Origin: Bdellovibrio sp. GT3
Lineage (GTDB): Bacteria > Bdellovibrionota > Bdellovibrionia > Bdellovibrionales > Bdellovibrionaceae
DNA: 64,000 nucleotides
Assembly (NCBI RefSeq): GCF_037996765.1
Contig: NZ_JBBNAD010000003.1
Location: forward strand, 39,662 to 103,661
Direction of reading: 5' to 3'
Each line of letters starts with the position of its first letter. The stretch's first letter is position 1. Positions 36,369 through 45,680 of the stretch are shown here, piece after piece. A program made the position numbers and the translations under genes. Under the pieces are notes generated by a model. It did no database searches. It was not told the origin of the DNA and was given only the letters and a program-made list of their open reading frames with translations.

Positions 36369-37130
36369 ATGCAAAGATGGGCTCTGATTACAGGGGCAAC
36401 GGCGGGTATTGGTTGGGCGACGGCGGAAGCGTTGGCTGCGCAGAATTACTCATTGATTATCACCGGTCGTCGCTTTGAGCGTTTGGCTGAACTGGAAGCC
36501 TCTTTGCTGAAAAAGTTCCCGCAAATCAAAGTCATCAAAGCTGGTTTCGACGTCTCGGATCGCTTTGAAGTGAGTGAGTTTATGAAAGCCCACGACAAGG
36601 ATCTACAGCTCGTGGATGTTCTGGTGAACAACGCGGGACTGGCCAAGGGCACCGACAAAATGCAGGACGGATCTTTGGATGATTGGGAGACCATGATCGA
36701 CACCAACATCAAAGGTTTGCTGTTTATCACTCGTGGAATTATCGGGCACATGGTGAAGCGCAACTCCGGTCACATCGTGAATCTGGGTTCTGTGGCGGGT
36801 CGCTGGACATATCCGGGTGGTGGAGTTTACTGCGCCACAAAATTCGCAGTGCGTGCATTGTCTGAAGGTCTGCGCATGGATTTGCTGGGTACAAAAATCC
36901 GCATTACCAATATTGAGCCCGGCATGGTGAATTCGGAATTTTCGATGGTCCGCTTTGAAGATCAGCAAAAAGCCGACAAAGTTTATGAGGGCATGACGCC
37001 ATTGGATCCCAAAGATATTGCGGACACCATCGCTTGGTGCGTGGCGCGCCCCGCTCATGTGAACATACAAGAACTTGTGATTTACCCAACAGAGCAAGCC
37101 CATGTTGGAATGGTTTCCAGGAGGTCGTAA
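36369..37130 (+). CDS. Short-chain dehydrogenase/reductase (YdfG-like)
   Basis: A 253-residue NAD(P)-dependent SDR. The cofactor motif is TGATAGIGWATAE near residue 8, NNAG follows at about residue 90, and the catalytic Ser-Tyr-Lys set is visible in NLGSVAG and YCATKFAVR. The segment GRWTYPGGGVYCATK closely resembles the YdfG/serine-dehydrogenase-like group acting on 3-hydroxy acids. GTGAGG lies five bases before the chosen ATG. Its stop is contiguous with the start of fumC, so the two share a transcript. Confidence 0.93.
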   Translation: MQRWALITGATAGIGWATAEALAAQNYSLIITGRRFERLAELEASLLKKFPQIKVIKAGFDVSDRFEVSEFMKAHDKDLQLVDVLVNNAGLAKGTDKMQDGSLDDWETMIDTNIKGLLFITRGIIGHMVKRNSGHIVNLGSVAGRWTYPGGGVYCATKFAVRALSEGLRMDLLGTKIRITNIEPGMVNSEFSMVRFEDQQKADKVYEGMTPLDPKDIADTIAWCVARPAHVNIQELVIYPTEQAHVGMVSRRS

Positions 37131-38519
37131 ATGAGTTTCCGTACAGAGAAAGACACAATGGGTGACGTGCAGGTTCCGGCAGATAAATTCTGGGGAGCTC
37201 AAACGCAAAGATCCACTGAAAATTTTAAAATCGGTGGCGACAGATTTCCACGGGAAATGATTCGTGCCTTGGGGATCTTGAAAAAAAGCGCAGCACTGAC
37301 CAATCAAAAGCTGGGCATTCTGGATGCCAAAAAAGCGGACATGATTGTGAAAGCCGCAGACGAAGTGATCTCTGGAAAACTGGATGCTCATTTTCCCTTG
37401 GTGGTGTGGCAGACGGGCTCGGGTACGCAAACCAATATGAACGCCAACGAAGTCATCGCCAATCGCGCGATGGACATGATGGGTGTCAAACTTCCCTCTA
37501 AAGAAATTCATCCCAACGATGATGTGAACAAAGGGCAGTCTTCGAATGACACTTTCCCCACGGCCATGCATATCGCCGTGAGTGAGCAGATTCATCACCG
37601 TCTGATTCCGATGATGGAAAAATTGTATTTGGCTCTTTCCGAAAAACAAAAAGAGTTTAATGACATCGTAAAAATCGGGCGCACTCACCTGATGGATGCG
37701 ACACCGTTGACCCTGGGGCAGGAGTTTTCCGGCTACGCGACACAAATGAAGCACGGAGTTCATAGAATCAAGAACACCTTGCCGCATCTGCATGAGCTGG
37801 CGTTGGGTGGGACGGCCGTGGGAACTGGTTTAAACACTCATCCAAAATTTGCAGTTGAAGCGGCGGCGGAAATCGCGCGCGAAACAAAACTGCCGTTTGT
37901 GACTGCTGAAAATAAGTTTGAAGCCCTGGCCAGTCATGATGCTTTGGTGGAGGTCAGTGGGGCGCTGAATACGATTGCGGTTTCTTTGATGAAAATCGCC
38001 AACGACATTCGCCTGCTTGGATCTGGACCTCGTTGTGGCATTGGTGAAATTCACCTGCCAGAAAATGAACCAGGAAGCTCGATCATGCCCGGAAAAGTAA
38101 ATCCCACACAATGTGAAGCCATGACCATGGTCTGTGCTCAAGTGATGGGGAATCATGTGGCCGTGACGGTCGGTGGGGCGACGGGACATTTCGAGTTGAA
38201 TGTCTTTAAGCCGGTGATTGTGTTTAACGTGCTAAACTCAATACGTTTGATCTCAGACGCGTGTGAGTCGTTTGTTGATCACTGTGTGTCGGGAATTGAG
38301 GCAAATAAGGCGCAAATCAAAAAACATCTCGATAATTCTTTGATGTTAGTGACTGCATTGAACCCGAAGATCGGTTATGATAACGCAGCAAAAATAGCTA
38401 AGACTGCCCATAAAAACGGCACTACGCTGCGCGAAGAATCCATAAATCTTGGACTCCTCAGCGGCGAGGAATTTGATAAACTGGTCAGACCAGAGACAAT
38501 GGTTGGAGTACGTACTTGA
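37131..38519 (+). CDS. fumC: Fumarate hydratase class II
   Basis: A 462-residue iron-independent fumarase of the TCA cycle, converting fumarate to malate. The family signature [11 protein letters not shown] lies near residue 316-326, and the substrate sites [10 protein letters not shown] and [11 protein letters not shown] are intact. Length is normal. The N-terminal [21 protein letters not shown] is diagnostic. The ATG directly follows the SDR stop, and its own stop overlaps the next gene start (TTGA), making a three-gene operon of SDR, fumarase and an unknown protein. Confidence 0.97.
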   Translation: MSFRTEKDTMGDVQVPADKFWGAQTQRSTENFKIGGDRFPREMIRALGILKKSAALTNQKLGILDAKKADMIVKAADEVISGKLDAHFPLVVWQTGSGTQTNMNANEVIANRAMDMMGVKLPSKEIHPNDDVNKGQSSNDTFPTAMHIAVSEQIHHRLIPMMEKLYLALSEKQKEFNDIVKIGRTHLMDATPLTLGQEFSGYATQMKHGVHRIKNTLPHLHELALGGTAVGTGLNTHPKFAVEAAAEIARETKLPFVTAENKFEALASHDALVEVSGALNTIAVSLMKIANDIRLLGSGPRCGIGEIHLPENEPGSSIMPGKVNPTQCEAMTMVCAQVMGNHVAVTVGGATGHFELNVFKPVIVFNVLNSIRLISDACESFVDHCVSGIEANKAQIKKHLDNSLMLVTALNPKIGYDNAAKIAKTAHKNGTTLREESINLGLLSGEEFDKLVRPETMVGVRT

Positions 38520-39451
38520 TTAATGAGTTATTGCAAAAAGCGAAGTGGTTGAACAACGAGGATATTCGTCCTTACGTTTTCGTGCGTGAAGAAAACGAAA
38601 TTGCTCAACCCGGTTCCTTCCATAAGTTGGACTGGTTTAAGCAAAATCCCATCTTTAAAAATCCTCTGGATATCACCGAAATTGCTTTTGCAGATCGTAT
38701 TTACTCTATTGAAGAGCGGGCTTTTGGGCCGTCCAATATGGCGATGCCTCGCTGGGTTTTTTACGACTGTGCAGTGATGCCGGGTTTTGTGGCGGGCTTT
38801 GCGGCTCGTCCTAAGGCATTGTCGAAGCTGGTTCGTGAGGTTTTGGATCCAAAAAAATACCCCGCGTCACTAAGTCCGATTAAAACTTCCAAGGTTTTAA
38901 AGGAAATCGAGTCCCTGGACGAGATGGATTGGGTACCACTTTCATTGTTCATCATTATCCCCACCATGCATAAAGGGGAGTGGGTCGCCCACAATCTTTG
39001 TTCGGTTAATTCGTTATTACCGAAGGAAGAGCAGTTTTACGGCCTTGGATTCCTCTCGAAGGCCTTTGGTTTGTGGTATGCCAATGTCGAACAGTGCTCT
39101 GGAATGACTCAATGGGGCAGCCCAGCATTGAAGCTCCATTCGCATTACGGACATTTAGAGGTGATTGGGGCTTACGCTCCAGTGCATTCTCATGCTAAAA
39201 CTATAACTTACCGTGTTCAGGTCAATACTCATTGTTGGGAGAAATTCTTCAACAAAGAAGACGATCTGGCTTTCTTGGAGCACTACGGGCCGACAGGCAC
39301 GTTCATTGATCCCAAGGACGAGAACAGCATGTTGGATTTCCAACAGCGTATCGAGCGGGAAGAGGGTCCTTTCTTTTTAAGTGCGGGTGAAATCGCGCAA
39401 AAAAAATTAGAGGACAAGCTAATGATTTATCAATTGAAACAACAATACTAG
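38516..39451 (+). CDS. Hypothetical 311-residue protein coupled to fumC
   Basis: The start is the TTG at 38516, overlapping the fumC stop, with GGAG at 38505-38508 seven bases upstream. I do not recognise a family. It is a soluble, well-folded-looking protein with no signal peptide and no membrane helix. Features include many aromatic residues, the word [11 protein letters not shown], two [20 protein letters not shown] histidines (possible metal site) and a charged C-terminal helix. Translational coupling to fumarase is the only functional clue. The hydrophobic [15 protein letters not shown] segment is too short for a membrane helix. Confidence 0.82.
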   Translation: MINELLQKAKWLNNEDIRPYVFVREENEIAQPGSFHKLDWFKQNPIFKNPLDITEIAFADRIYSIEERAFGPSNMAMPRWVFYDCAVMPGFVAGFAARPKALSKLVREVLDPKKYPASLSPIKTSKVLKEIESLDEMDWVPLSLFIIIPTMHKGEWVAHNLCSVNSLLPKEEQFYGLGFLSKAFGLWYANVEQCSGMTQWGSPALKLHSHYGHLEVIGAYAPVHSHAKTITYRVQVNTHCWEKFFNKEDDLAFLEHYGPTGTFIDPKDENSMLDFQQRIEREEGPFFLSAGEIAQKKLEDKLMIYQLKQQY

Positions 39452-39463
39452 ATAGGAAGAAAA

Positions 39464-39904
39464 ATGACGATGAACACTTTACCCCCAGTCGCTAAATCTT
39501 TTTTTGCGTTCTGTAAAAAATGTGATGCCGATAGATACCATGTAGTTTTGGCTCACACGTCTGCGACTTCGGCGAAAATTAAGTGTGAAATCTGTGGTTC
39601 TCTAAAAACTTACTCTCTTCCAAAAGCTCAGACTAAAACTGGTAAGCCATTGACGGGTGCTGCAGCTAAAAAACGTGAGCAAACTATGAACTCACGCAAA
39701 TCTTCCCACAAAAATGAATACGAAATGTTGATGTCCAACGATGGTGCTTCCACGGCGACTTACAACATGAAGGGCAAGTTCGAGAAAAATACCAAGCTTT
39801 CTCACCCTAAATTCGGTTTGGGTTTCATCAAAGATGCCGCTTCAGATAAAATTGAAGTCGTATTCGAAGATGAGGTTCGTACACTTATCCACAACCGCGT
39901 ATAG
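39464..39904 (+). CDS. Zinc-ribbon plus Tudor-like (PcrA C-terminal-type) domain protein
   Basis: A 146-residue protein in three parts. Residues 17-47 form a zinc ribbon (CKKC, CEIC). A basic linker follows. The last 45 residues (KGKFEKNTKLSHPKFGLGFI then KIEVVFEDEVRTLIHNR) closely resemble the C-terminal Tudor-like domain of PcrA/UvrD helicases, which contacts RNA polymerase. The helicase encoded next (40045) lacks that domain. AGGAAG lies seven bases before the ATG. A terminator separates the two genes, so they are neighbours but not clearly one transcript. Function is inferred only. Confidence 0.8.
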   Translation: MTMNTLPPVAKSFFAFCKKCDADRYHVVLAHTSATSAKIKCEICGSLKTYSLPKAQTKTGKPLTGAAAKKREQTMNSRKSSHKNEYEMLMSNDGASTATYNMKGKFEKNTKLSHPKFGLGFIKDAASDKIEVVFEDEVRTLIHNRV

Positions 39905-39969
39905 GCATTTGCCTACGAAATAGGCTCTGGTGGCGGTTTTCATCGTCACGCTTAGCGACAAATATTGAT

Positions 39970-40005
39970 AAGCGTCGTACGAAAGTGCGACGCTTTTGTT
40001 TTTCC
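39970..40005 (+). terminator. Intrinsic terminator with GAAA tetraloop
   Basis: AAGCGTCGTAC (39970-39980) pairs with GTGCGACGCTT (39985-39995), with one G-T wobble, a GAAA loop and a following T-rich run. It ends the fumC/zinc-ribbon region before the helicase gene. Confidence 0.9.
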
Positions 40006-40044
40006 GGCGTTCCTCGAGCGCGATTCTAAGATAGACTGGATTTC

Positions 40045-42054
40045 ATGGATTGGTTGAAGGGGTTGAACCCTGAACAGCAAAAGGCTGTTAAACATAACTT
40101 CGGTCCCTTGCTGATTCTTGCAGGGGCGGGTTCCGGCAAAACGACCGTACTGGTTTCACGCACAGGAAGAATGATTTCTGAGCGTGTGGCGCAGTCGTCT
40201 GAAATCTGCGTTTTGACCTTCACCAATAAAGCCGCACGTGAATTAAAACACCGTGTGAAAGCGAAACTGGGCGGAGCCGGTGACGGACTGTGGGCGGGAA
40301 CGTTCCACTCCTTCGGTCTTCAAATTCTGCGTCGTTTTCATAAACACGCCGGTCTTTCCCCGCATTTCGGTATTGTCGACCAGACGGATTGCAATGCCGT
40401 CCTAAAAGAGCTGATCAAGAACATCGCGAACTCCGGCAAAGATAAATTCGACATCGATAAAATTCTTTCCATGATCAATGACCGTCGCACGGGTGCTGCG
40501 CACACGCACGAGGGCTTCGATGAATATCATGAGATGGTCGAAGTTCTGGCGCCAAAATTTGAAAAGCGTCTGGAGCATCTGGGTGTGGTGGACTTTGAAG
40601 GTTTGTTGATCAAGCCTTTGCAGTTGTTTAAAGCGCATCCTGAAATTCTGGAAAAAGTCCAAAGTCAGTTTTCCCAAGTAATGGTGGACGAGTTTCAGGA
40701 CACCAATCGCATGCAAATGGATTTGATTCAGCAAATCGTAAAACCCCACAGCAACATCACAGTGGTGGGTGACGACGATCAGTCGATCTATGGCTGGCGT
40801 GGGGCTGAGATCAAAAATATTTTGAATTTCCCGCATGAGCACAAAAAATGCGAAGTGATCATGCTCGAGCGTAACTACCGTTCGTCTGGTGAAATTTTGG
40901 CGGTGGCTAATGCCGCAATTTCAAAAAATAAAAACCGTCACGGTAAAGTTCTAAGAGCCGAAGCGGCCAAGGATACTGGTGTCTTACCGGAAGTCTTTAT
41001 CCTGGAGCGCGAAGAAGACGAGTGTGAATTCGTTGTTCAGGAAATTCAGCACTTCTTAAAAGAAGGCTACAAGCTGAAGGACTTTGCGGTTCTTTATCGT
41101 TCAAACACTCAAGGTGGCTTGATCGAGGCCTCTCTGCGTCGTGCGAATATCGCCTACAATATCTCGGGCGGGACTTCGATCTTTGATCGTAAAGAGATCA
41201 AAGACATCATGGCTTACTTAAAACAATCCTTCTCGCCGAATGAAGTTTCTCTTCGTCGTATCATCAATGTTCCATCCCGTGGAGTCGGTGACACGACCAT
41301 CGAAAAACTGACCGAGTTTTCGCAAAAACGCCGCGTAAGTTTCCTGGATGCCTGCCGCCTATGGAAAGACGCCGAGATCCCGGAAAAAACCGGGGAGGCG
41401 ATCGACGATCTTTTGGGATTCATCGAATATCTGCCAACGCACATCTTGGATTTCAACGTGGGCTCATCGCCTGGTGGCAAGCTGGTCGAACTGTTTGATC
41501 AGTTGGGCTACAAGGAATACGTCATGAACACCGCTGCGGACCCGGCTTCGGCCGAAAAGAAGTGGGTGGTGGTCGAAATCCTGGGTCGTATCCTGGATGC
41601 GTACTTGGGACGTCGTGCTCACGAGGTAGAATACATCAAGTCCTTTGTGGATTCGATGATGCTGCGTGAAGATCACAACGAAGAGGAAGATCAAAACAAA
41701 GTTCAACTGATGACCTTGCATGCGTCAAAAGGCCTGGAGTTCCCAGTCGTGATTTTGGCGGGGATTGAGGAAGATCTTTTGCCACATAAAAACCTGGGCT
41801 CCGACATCGATGAAGAACGTCGTTTATTCTATGTCGGTGTGACCCGGGCAAAAAATCGTCTGGTGATGTCGCGCTGTCAGCAGCGCAAAAAAAATGGCGT
41901 GGTTCGTCCGTCAGTTCCTTCCAGATTCCTGTTGGAAATCCCGACAGAACTTTACAAAGAATATCCATTGGGTGCACGCCCGGTCACGGGGCAGGAACGT
42001 GACGATCTGGTTGCAAGCTTCCTGTCAAAGCTTGATTCCAAAATTGGGAAATAA
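40045..42054 (+). CDS. UvrD/Rep-family superfamily 1 DNA helicase
   Basis: A 669-residue 3'-5' DNA helicase for repair, replication restart or recombination. Motifs are complete: Q-motif LNPEQQKAVKH, Walker A AGAGSGKTT (residues 26-34), LTFTNKAARE, VMVDEFQDTN (motif II), GDDDQSIYGWRGA (III), LERNYRSSGEIL (IV), TLHASKGLEFPVVI (V), RRLFYVGVTRAKNRL (VI). Its length is that of Rep; it stops after the 2B/2A core and lacks the roughly 60-residue C-terminal Tudor-like domain of UvrD/PcrA. A Tudor-like domain is encoded separately just upstream. Confidence 0.95.
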   Translation: MDWLKGLNPEQQKAVKHNFGPLLILAGAGSGKTTVLVSRTGRMISERVAQSSEICVLTFTNKAARELKHRVKAKLGGAGDGLWAGTFHSFGLQILRRFHKHAGLSPHFGIVDQTDCNAVLKELIKNIANSGKDKFDIDKILSMINDRRTGAAHTHEGFDEYHEMVEVLAPKFEKRLEHLGVVDFEGLLIKPLQLFKAHPEILEKVQSQFSQVMVDEFQDTNRMQMDLIQQIVKPHSNITVVGDDDQSIYGWRGAEIKNILNFPHEHKKCEVIMLERNYRSSGEILAVANAAISKNKNRHGKVLRAEAAKDTGVLPEVFILEREEDECEFVVQEIQHFLKEGYKLKDFAVLYRSNTQGGLIEASLRRANIAYNISGGTSIFDRKEIKDIMAYLKQSFSPNEVSLRRIINVPSRGVGDTTIEKLTEFSQKRRVSFLDACRLWKDAEIPEKTGEAIDDLLGFIEYLPTHILDFNVGSSPGGKLVELFDQLGYKEYVMNTAADPASAEKKWVVVEILGRILDAYLGRRAHEVEYIKSFVDSMMLREDHNEEEDQNKVQLMTLHASKGLEFPVVILAGIEEDLLPHKNLGSDIDEERRLFYVGVTRAKNRLVMSRCQQRKKNGVVRPSVPSRFLLEIPTELYKEYPLGARPVTGQERDDLVASFLSKLDSKIGK

Positions 42055-42063
42055 AAAAGGCAC

Positions 42064-42708
42064 CTAAAACTCGCGGGGAGCCTCAAACGAGTGCTCTTTG
42101 CCGTCAATTGTGATCTTAAGCTTTCCGGCGTGCAGGAACATGCGGTCCGTTTTGTAGATTTCAGCGATGCGCTTATTAAATTTGGGATCGCCATAGCGGC
42201 TGTCGCCTAAAATCGCGTGTTTGGCAATCGCACTGTGTTTGCGAATCTGATGCTGGCGGCCAGTGAACAGACGCACTTCAATCAAGCTGGTATATTGGTC
42301 TGACTTGATGACTTTAAAATCAGTGCGGGCTTCTACGCGGTCTTTCGCCAGGCCTTGGGGATTCACTCGGCCCTCGGCTTTGTCTGAAATCGGCGTGTTC
42401 CAATGTTGCCACTCTTCTGAAGCAGGCATCGAACCCCGTAACAAAGCGAAGTAATACTTTTCACAGGTGCGGGCCTGAAACTGTTCGGCCAGCTGTTTTG
42501 CCATGCGAGTGTTTAAAGCTAGCAGTAAAATTCCGCTGGTCTCTTTATCCAAGCGGTGAACCGGATGAATTCCCTCAAAGCTGCCAGGAATTAGTTGTTT
42601 TTCAAGAAGGTGACAGACATCGCGAGGGTCATTATGGACGGAAACTCCGGGAGGTTTGTTGATAACCAACCATCCCTCGCCGCGGGCCATGATATCCAAT
42701 GAACTCAT
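42064..42708 (-). CDS. RluA-family pseudouridine synthase
   Basis: A 214-residue enzyme that isomerises uridine to pseudouridine in rRNA or tRNA. The catalytic aspartate lies in HRLDKETSGILLLA, and the core also shows WLVINKPPGVSVH and RLFTGRQHQIRKH. It has no S4 domain, so it is the short RluA/RluE-like form. The start is the ATG ending at 42708, which overlaps the stop of the upstream membrane-protein gene (ATGA); a longer frame to 42765 lies inside that gene. Convergent with the helicase. Confidence 0.92.
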   Translation of the reverse strand: MSSLDIMARGEGWLVINKPPGVSVHNDPRDVCHLLEKQLIPGSFEGIHPVHRLDKETSGILLLALNTRMAKQLAEQFQARTCEKYYFALLRGSMPASEEWQHWNTPISDKAEGRVNPQGLAKDRVEARTDFKVIKSDQYTSLIEVRLFTGRQHQIRKHSAIAKHAILGDSRYGDPKFNKRIAEIYKTDRMFLHAGKLKITIDGKEHSFEAPREF

Positions 42709-43145
42709 GCTTCGCAGTCCTTTAGTATATTTTCGATTTCCGCCGGATTTAGGTTCTTCGTGCAAAGGTCGGAATTAAAAATCTTTTGTTCAAATCTGGA
42801 AATTGCAAATTTGCGAGTGGAGGCCAGGACCACCATGTTAAAGAAAAATCCGGCCCAACTCATAAACGCAAACAGGGTTCCCATAATGTAAAGACTTGTC
42901 TTAAAAGCATCGGCATCTTTTTGATGGGAGTCATCGTTCAGTGGCAGCACGCGTCCTTGGCTTTCACACCAGTACTTTTGCACGGATGAAAGATTTTTTT
43001 GCAGTTGTTGAAATGCAGCGCTTTTGACTTTTTTCTGATGAAACCAGTAATGCGCACCAGTGGTTGCCAGTGAGGGAAAAATCCCGACGATGTAACTTGC
43101 TGCCATTTCCGGAGCCATGGTTGTTCCTTTTGAAAAACCGATCAT
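42705..43145 (-). CDS. Small membrane protein of unknown function
   Basis: A 146-residue protein with two hydrophobic helices, one near residues 12-34 and one near 95-120, separated by a charged soluble region. The ATG ending at 43145 is chosen because AGGA lies seven bases upstream on the complement; the frame extends further to 43199 without a better site. Four-base overlap with the pseudouridine synthase gene shows coupling. I do not recognise a family; a cysteine pair near the C-terminus (LCTKN and KDCEA) may be functional. Confidence 0.75.
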   Translation of the reverse strand: MIGFSKGTTMAPEMAASYIVGIFPSLATTGAHYWFHQKKVKSAAFQQLQKNLSSVQKYWCESQGRVLPLNDDSHQKDADAFKTSLYIMGTLFAFMSWAGFFFNMVVLASTRKFAISRFEQKIFNSDLCTKNLNPAEIENILKDCEA

Positions 43146-43249
43146 AAAGATGTCCTGATTGTACTGGTTGGTTCTGATTCTTGGCAAGATCACCCCCATA
43201 AACTCGAGACCAGGGCCTTGAGGTTTTAAAATAGTGGCAGGGGGTGAGG

Positions 43250-43531
43250 ATGAATGCCGAAATCAAAGAATTCCTGGATTTTTTGGAAACTGAAAATGAT
43301 CTCGATTATGGTGACTTCAAACGTGCTGTGGATTTGCGCCTGAATCGCCTTATGGAAAGCTTAAGGCCGCTCAGTCGCGAGCAGATGTTTCGCATGGCCA
43401 AGCTGCGCGAAGAGCTTTTATGGATGTATAACGACGATATTGACGAGATGAAGGCGCATCTTATGGAAGAAGCCGCTAGACTGGATACCCAAAGGCCCAG
43501 TTGGTCAGGCGACGCGCCCGCTCAATTGTGA
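43250..43531 (+). CDS. Hypothetical 93-residue acidic protein
   Basis: A small soluble helical protein, acidic in its first third (FLETENDLDYGDF) and amphipathic after that. I use the ATG at 43250 with an AGGGGG about five bases upstream; a GTG two codons earlier is possible. No family recognised. It is the first of four same-strand genes leading to bolA and an orphan binding protein, but a 60-base gap and a separate ribosome binding site follow. Confidence 0.7.
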   Translation: MNAEIKEFLDFLETENDLDYGDFKRAVDLRLNRLMESLRPLSREQMFRMAKLREELLWMYNDDIDEMKAHLMEEAARLDTQRPSWSGDAPAQL

Positions 43532-43591
43532 TGGGACTTCCCATTTAACCCGGATCAGCGTTACGCTTTAGGTATGTCAGGGGAGGGACCT

Positions 43592-44179
43592 ATGTCCAAG
43601 AAGCAGCAAAAATCTCATGGTAAACACTCTCACGCCAGCAAATCACACGCGAGCGATTCCGACGTGGAATTTGATTCTGCGGTTGAAACTGAAATCGAAA
43701 CGGCGATGAACGAAGTGGAGGAGATTTCCACGACTTCCGCTAAATCCTCCTCTGATGAAATCAATACGGAGGCGCAAAACGAAGGTGTCTCCGCACATCC
43801 TCACGCGACCGGTCCGGACAGTGGAACCTTTAATGCCGGCTCTGCGGATGATCAATTGGCTCCGGAAGAAATGGCCTACGAAGGCGGACCTGCGGGAGAG
43901 GAAGAAAAACCTCATGTGGAGTTTTACGGCTCTGAGATCATCCGTCAAAAAGCACCGAAAGTGATGGAAATTGCCGACACGGTGGTTGAGGAATGGAAAA
44001 AAGATGGCAGCTTTGACTCACTTCCAGTGGGGCATCCTTTGGCTGCCATGGCTGCAGGGCGTGCTCTGCGCAAAGCCAAGGACGTGGAAAAAAAGCTTGA
44101 GGAAAAAGGCGTCTTTGTTATGGCGAAAATGGGCATGGACTACATCAAGTCTGAAATCGAAAAACGTCGTAAACAGTAG
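43592..44179 (+). CDS. Hypothetical protein with acidic, disordered N-terminus
   Basis: A 195-residue protein. The first 100 residues are low-complexity: a His/Lys/Ser-rich opening (KSHGKHSHASKSHAS) then Glu/Ser/Thr-rich sequence, probably disordered. The last 85 residues form an alpha-helical domain with ALAAMAAGRALRKAKDVEKKL-type helices (LAAMAAGRALRKAKDVEKK). The ATG at 43592 follows GGGGAGGGACCT; an ATG at 43574 is upstream. Nine bases separate it from bolA. No family recognised. Confidence 0.75.
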   Translation: MSKKQQKSHGKHSHASKSHASDSDVEFDSAVETEIETAMNEVEEISTTSAKSSSDEINTEAQNEGVSAHPHATGPDSGTFNAGSADDQLAPEEMAYEGGPAGEEEKPHVEFYGSEIIRQKAPKVMEIADTVVEEWKKDGSFDSLPVGHPLAAMAAGRALRKAKDVEKKLEEKGVFVMAKMGMDYIKSEIEKRRKQ

Positions 44180-44188
44180 TAGTTTTGT

Positions 44189-44515
44189 ATGAATCGTGAA
44201 GCACGTATTTTTTCGGCTCTAACATCAGCGTTAGCACCATCGACTCTGGAAATCGAAAACGAAAGTCATATGCACTCGGGGCCTGCCAGTGAAACACACT
44301 ACAAGGTCCTGATTGTGTCTGCGCTGTTCGAAGGGAAGTCCCGTATTGATAGACAGCGCCTGGTGAATGACGCTCTAAAAACCGAATTCAATCAGGGGCT
44401 TCACGCCCTGACTCAAAAAGCCCTGACTCCGGCCGAGTTTGAAGTGCAAAAAGACGCTTTGAACTTTATTTCCCCGGAGTGTCGCGGCGGATCCAAGAGA
44501 CTGCCTAAATCATGA
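44189..44515 (+). CDS. bolA: BolA-family protein
   Basis: A 108-residue protein of the BolA family. Members work with monothiol glutaredoxins in iron-sulfur and redox sensing and affect cell shape. The hallmark IENESHMHSGPASETHYKVLIVS and FEGKSRIDRQRLVND are clear, including the conserved histidines that coordinate the cluster with glutaredoxin. The only glutaredoxin in the window is dithiol (26412). Its stop overlaps the ATG of the next gene (ATGA), so the binding protein is coupled to it. Confidence 0.93.
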   Translation: MNREARIFSALTSALAPSTLEIENESHMHSGPASETHYKVLIVSALFEGKSRIDRQRLVNDALKTEFNQGLHALTQKALTPAEFEVQKDALNFISPECRGGSKRLPKS

Positions 44516-45252
44516 AGTTTTTGCTGGGGCTTATCTTATGTGTGGGAGTTGTTGCGGAAGCTGCCATCAAGGAAAGTAAAGTCCTGCGTGTCGGAGCGAT
44601 CAACTCTCCACCCCATGTGACGGATTTACAAACGAATCCTCCTCAGGGTGCGTTTATTGAATTTTTCAGTAAAAAGATTCTGCCCGATGTCCTAAGCAAG
44701 CATCACTACAAGGTCGAATGGAATGCGTCGCCGTTGAAACGTCAGTTTCGTGACTTGGAAGTGGGGCAGTTGGATTTGCTGTTAATGGTGGTGCGCACGC
44801 CGGAGCGCGAGAAGATCTATGATTACTCGGTACAACCTCTGGTGAGAGAACAACCGGCAATGGTGGTCCGTAAAAGTCTTTTCAAAAACCATGGGGCCGT
44901 CTCAATAAAAGAGTTCTCGGGGAAAACCGTTGGTCTGGTGACTGGGGCTTTGATCCCTGATTTTTTTAAAAAGCATCGCATAGATTATATCCCGGTTGCC
45001 GGAGATGATGCTGGTGACAGAATACCAAATCTGGTTGAAACCCAACGCATAGATGGTGCCTTTATTTATTTGAAATCAATCGCTGACGGTGTCGCGCAAA
45101 AGTATAAAAACGACAATCTGAAAAGTTTGCTCATTTACGATGTGCCGGCCTATTCCATGTACATCGCTTATAGCAAAAAAGTACCTGCGAGCATTCGCAA
45201 TGAGATCGATGCGCAGCTTGCTCTGCATTTAAAAGAATATAAAATTAAGTAG
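44512..45252 (+). CDS. Orphan periplasmic solute-binding protein (type 3)
   Basis: A 246-residue extracellular solute-binding protein of the SBP_bac_3 fold. It has a short signal peptide (hydrophobic LLGLILCVGVVAEA, cut near residue 17) and the family segment VGAINSPPHVTD followed by GQLDLLLMVVRTPERE and GKTVGLVTGALIPDFF. No permease or ATPase genes adjoin it, so it is either a free sensor/binding protein or partners with distant genes. It is translationally coupled to bolA. A paralogue-like binding protein lies at 52446. Confidence 0.85.
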   Translation: MKFLLGLILCVGVVAEAAIKESKVLRVGAINSPPHVTDLQTNPPQGAFIEFFSKKILPDVLSKHHYKVEWNASPLKRQFRDLEVGQLDLLLMVVRTPEREKIYDYSVQPLVREQPAMVVRKSLFKNHGAVSIKEFSGKTVGLVTGALIPDFFKKHRIDYIPVAGDDAGDRIPNLVETQRIDGAFIYLKSIADGVAQKYKNDNLKSLLIYDVPAYSMYIAYSKKVPASIRNEIDAQLALHLKEYKIK

Positions 45253-45280
45253 CTTCTCGGGGGCCTATTGAGCCGGCGGG

Positions 45281-45541
45281 CTACTCATCAAATTGAGCAA
45301 GCTTGGTTTTTAGATCGCCCAGGAGTTTTTTGACTTCCTGCAGCTGTTCTTGGTCAGGGGCGACCTTTTCGGCCATGGTTTCAGTTAAGACATCCCACGT
45401 ATCCAGAGCTTGTTTAAGATCTGAATTGAGGTTGCCAAAGAGGCCTCTTTTGCCTGTCTCTTTAGCAGTGGAAGCAGTCGTTGCTTCTTTCTCAGTTGTG
45501 TTAGCACGCGTCGTACGTGCTGTTTCGATGTCGTTACTCAT
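45281..45541 (-). CDS. Hypothetical 86-residue helical protein
   Basis: A small soluble protein. The first third is Thr/Ala-rich and probably disordered; the rest is a helix of coiled-coil type (QEQLQEVKKLLGDLKTKL). AAAAGG lies a few bases upstream of the ATG on the complement. No family recognised. It is divergent from ettA across 139 bases. Confidence 0.7.
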   Translation of the reverse strand: MSNDIETARTTRANTTEKEATTASTAKETGKRGLFGNLNSDLKQALDTWDVLTETMAEKVAPDQEQLQEVKKLLGDLKTKLAQFDE

Positions 45542-45616
45542 GGACCTTTTCTGTATTTTTATATTATCGGACGCGCATCCTGCGCGAAGGCGATAGTGTT
45601 ATAGCTCGAACACCAT

Positions 45617-45646
45617 TTGACAAGCATTTTCACTCTGAAATAAGTT
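45617..45646 (+). promoter_or_regulatory. Sigma-70-like promoter of ettA
   Basis: A perfect -35 TTGACA (45617-45622) and TAAGTT (45641-45646) as a weaker -10, with an 18-base spacer, 35 bases before the ettA ATG. Confidence 0.5.
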
Positions 45647-45680
45647 AGCTCTTCATGAATTAACTTATAAGGTGGGTTTG

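Noticed and set aside
36603..37793. A 396-residue open frame on the minus strand opposite the SDR and fumarase genes
   Set aside because: It is fully antisense to two clear genes, has no family likeness, and reflects their codon bias.
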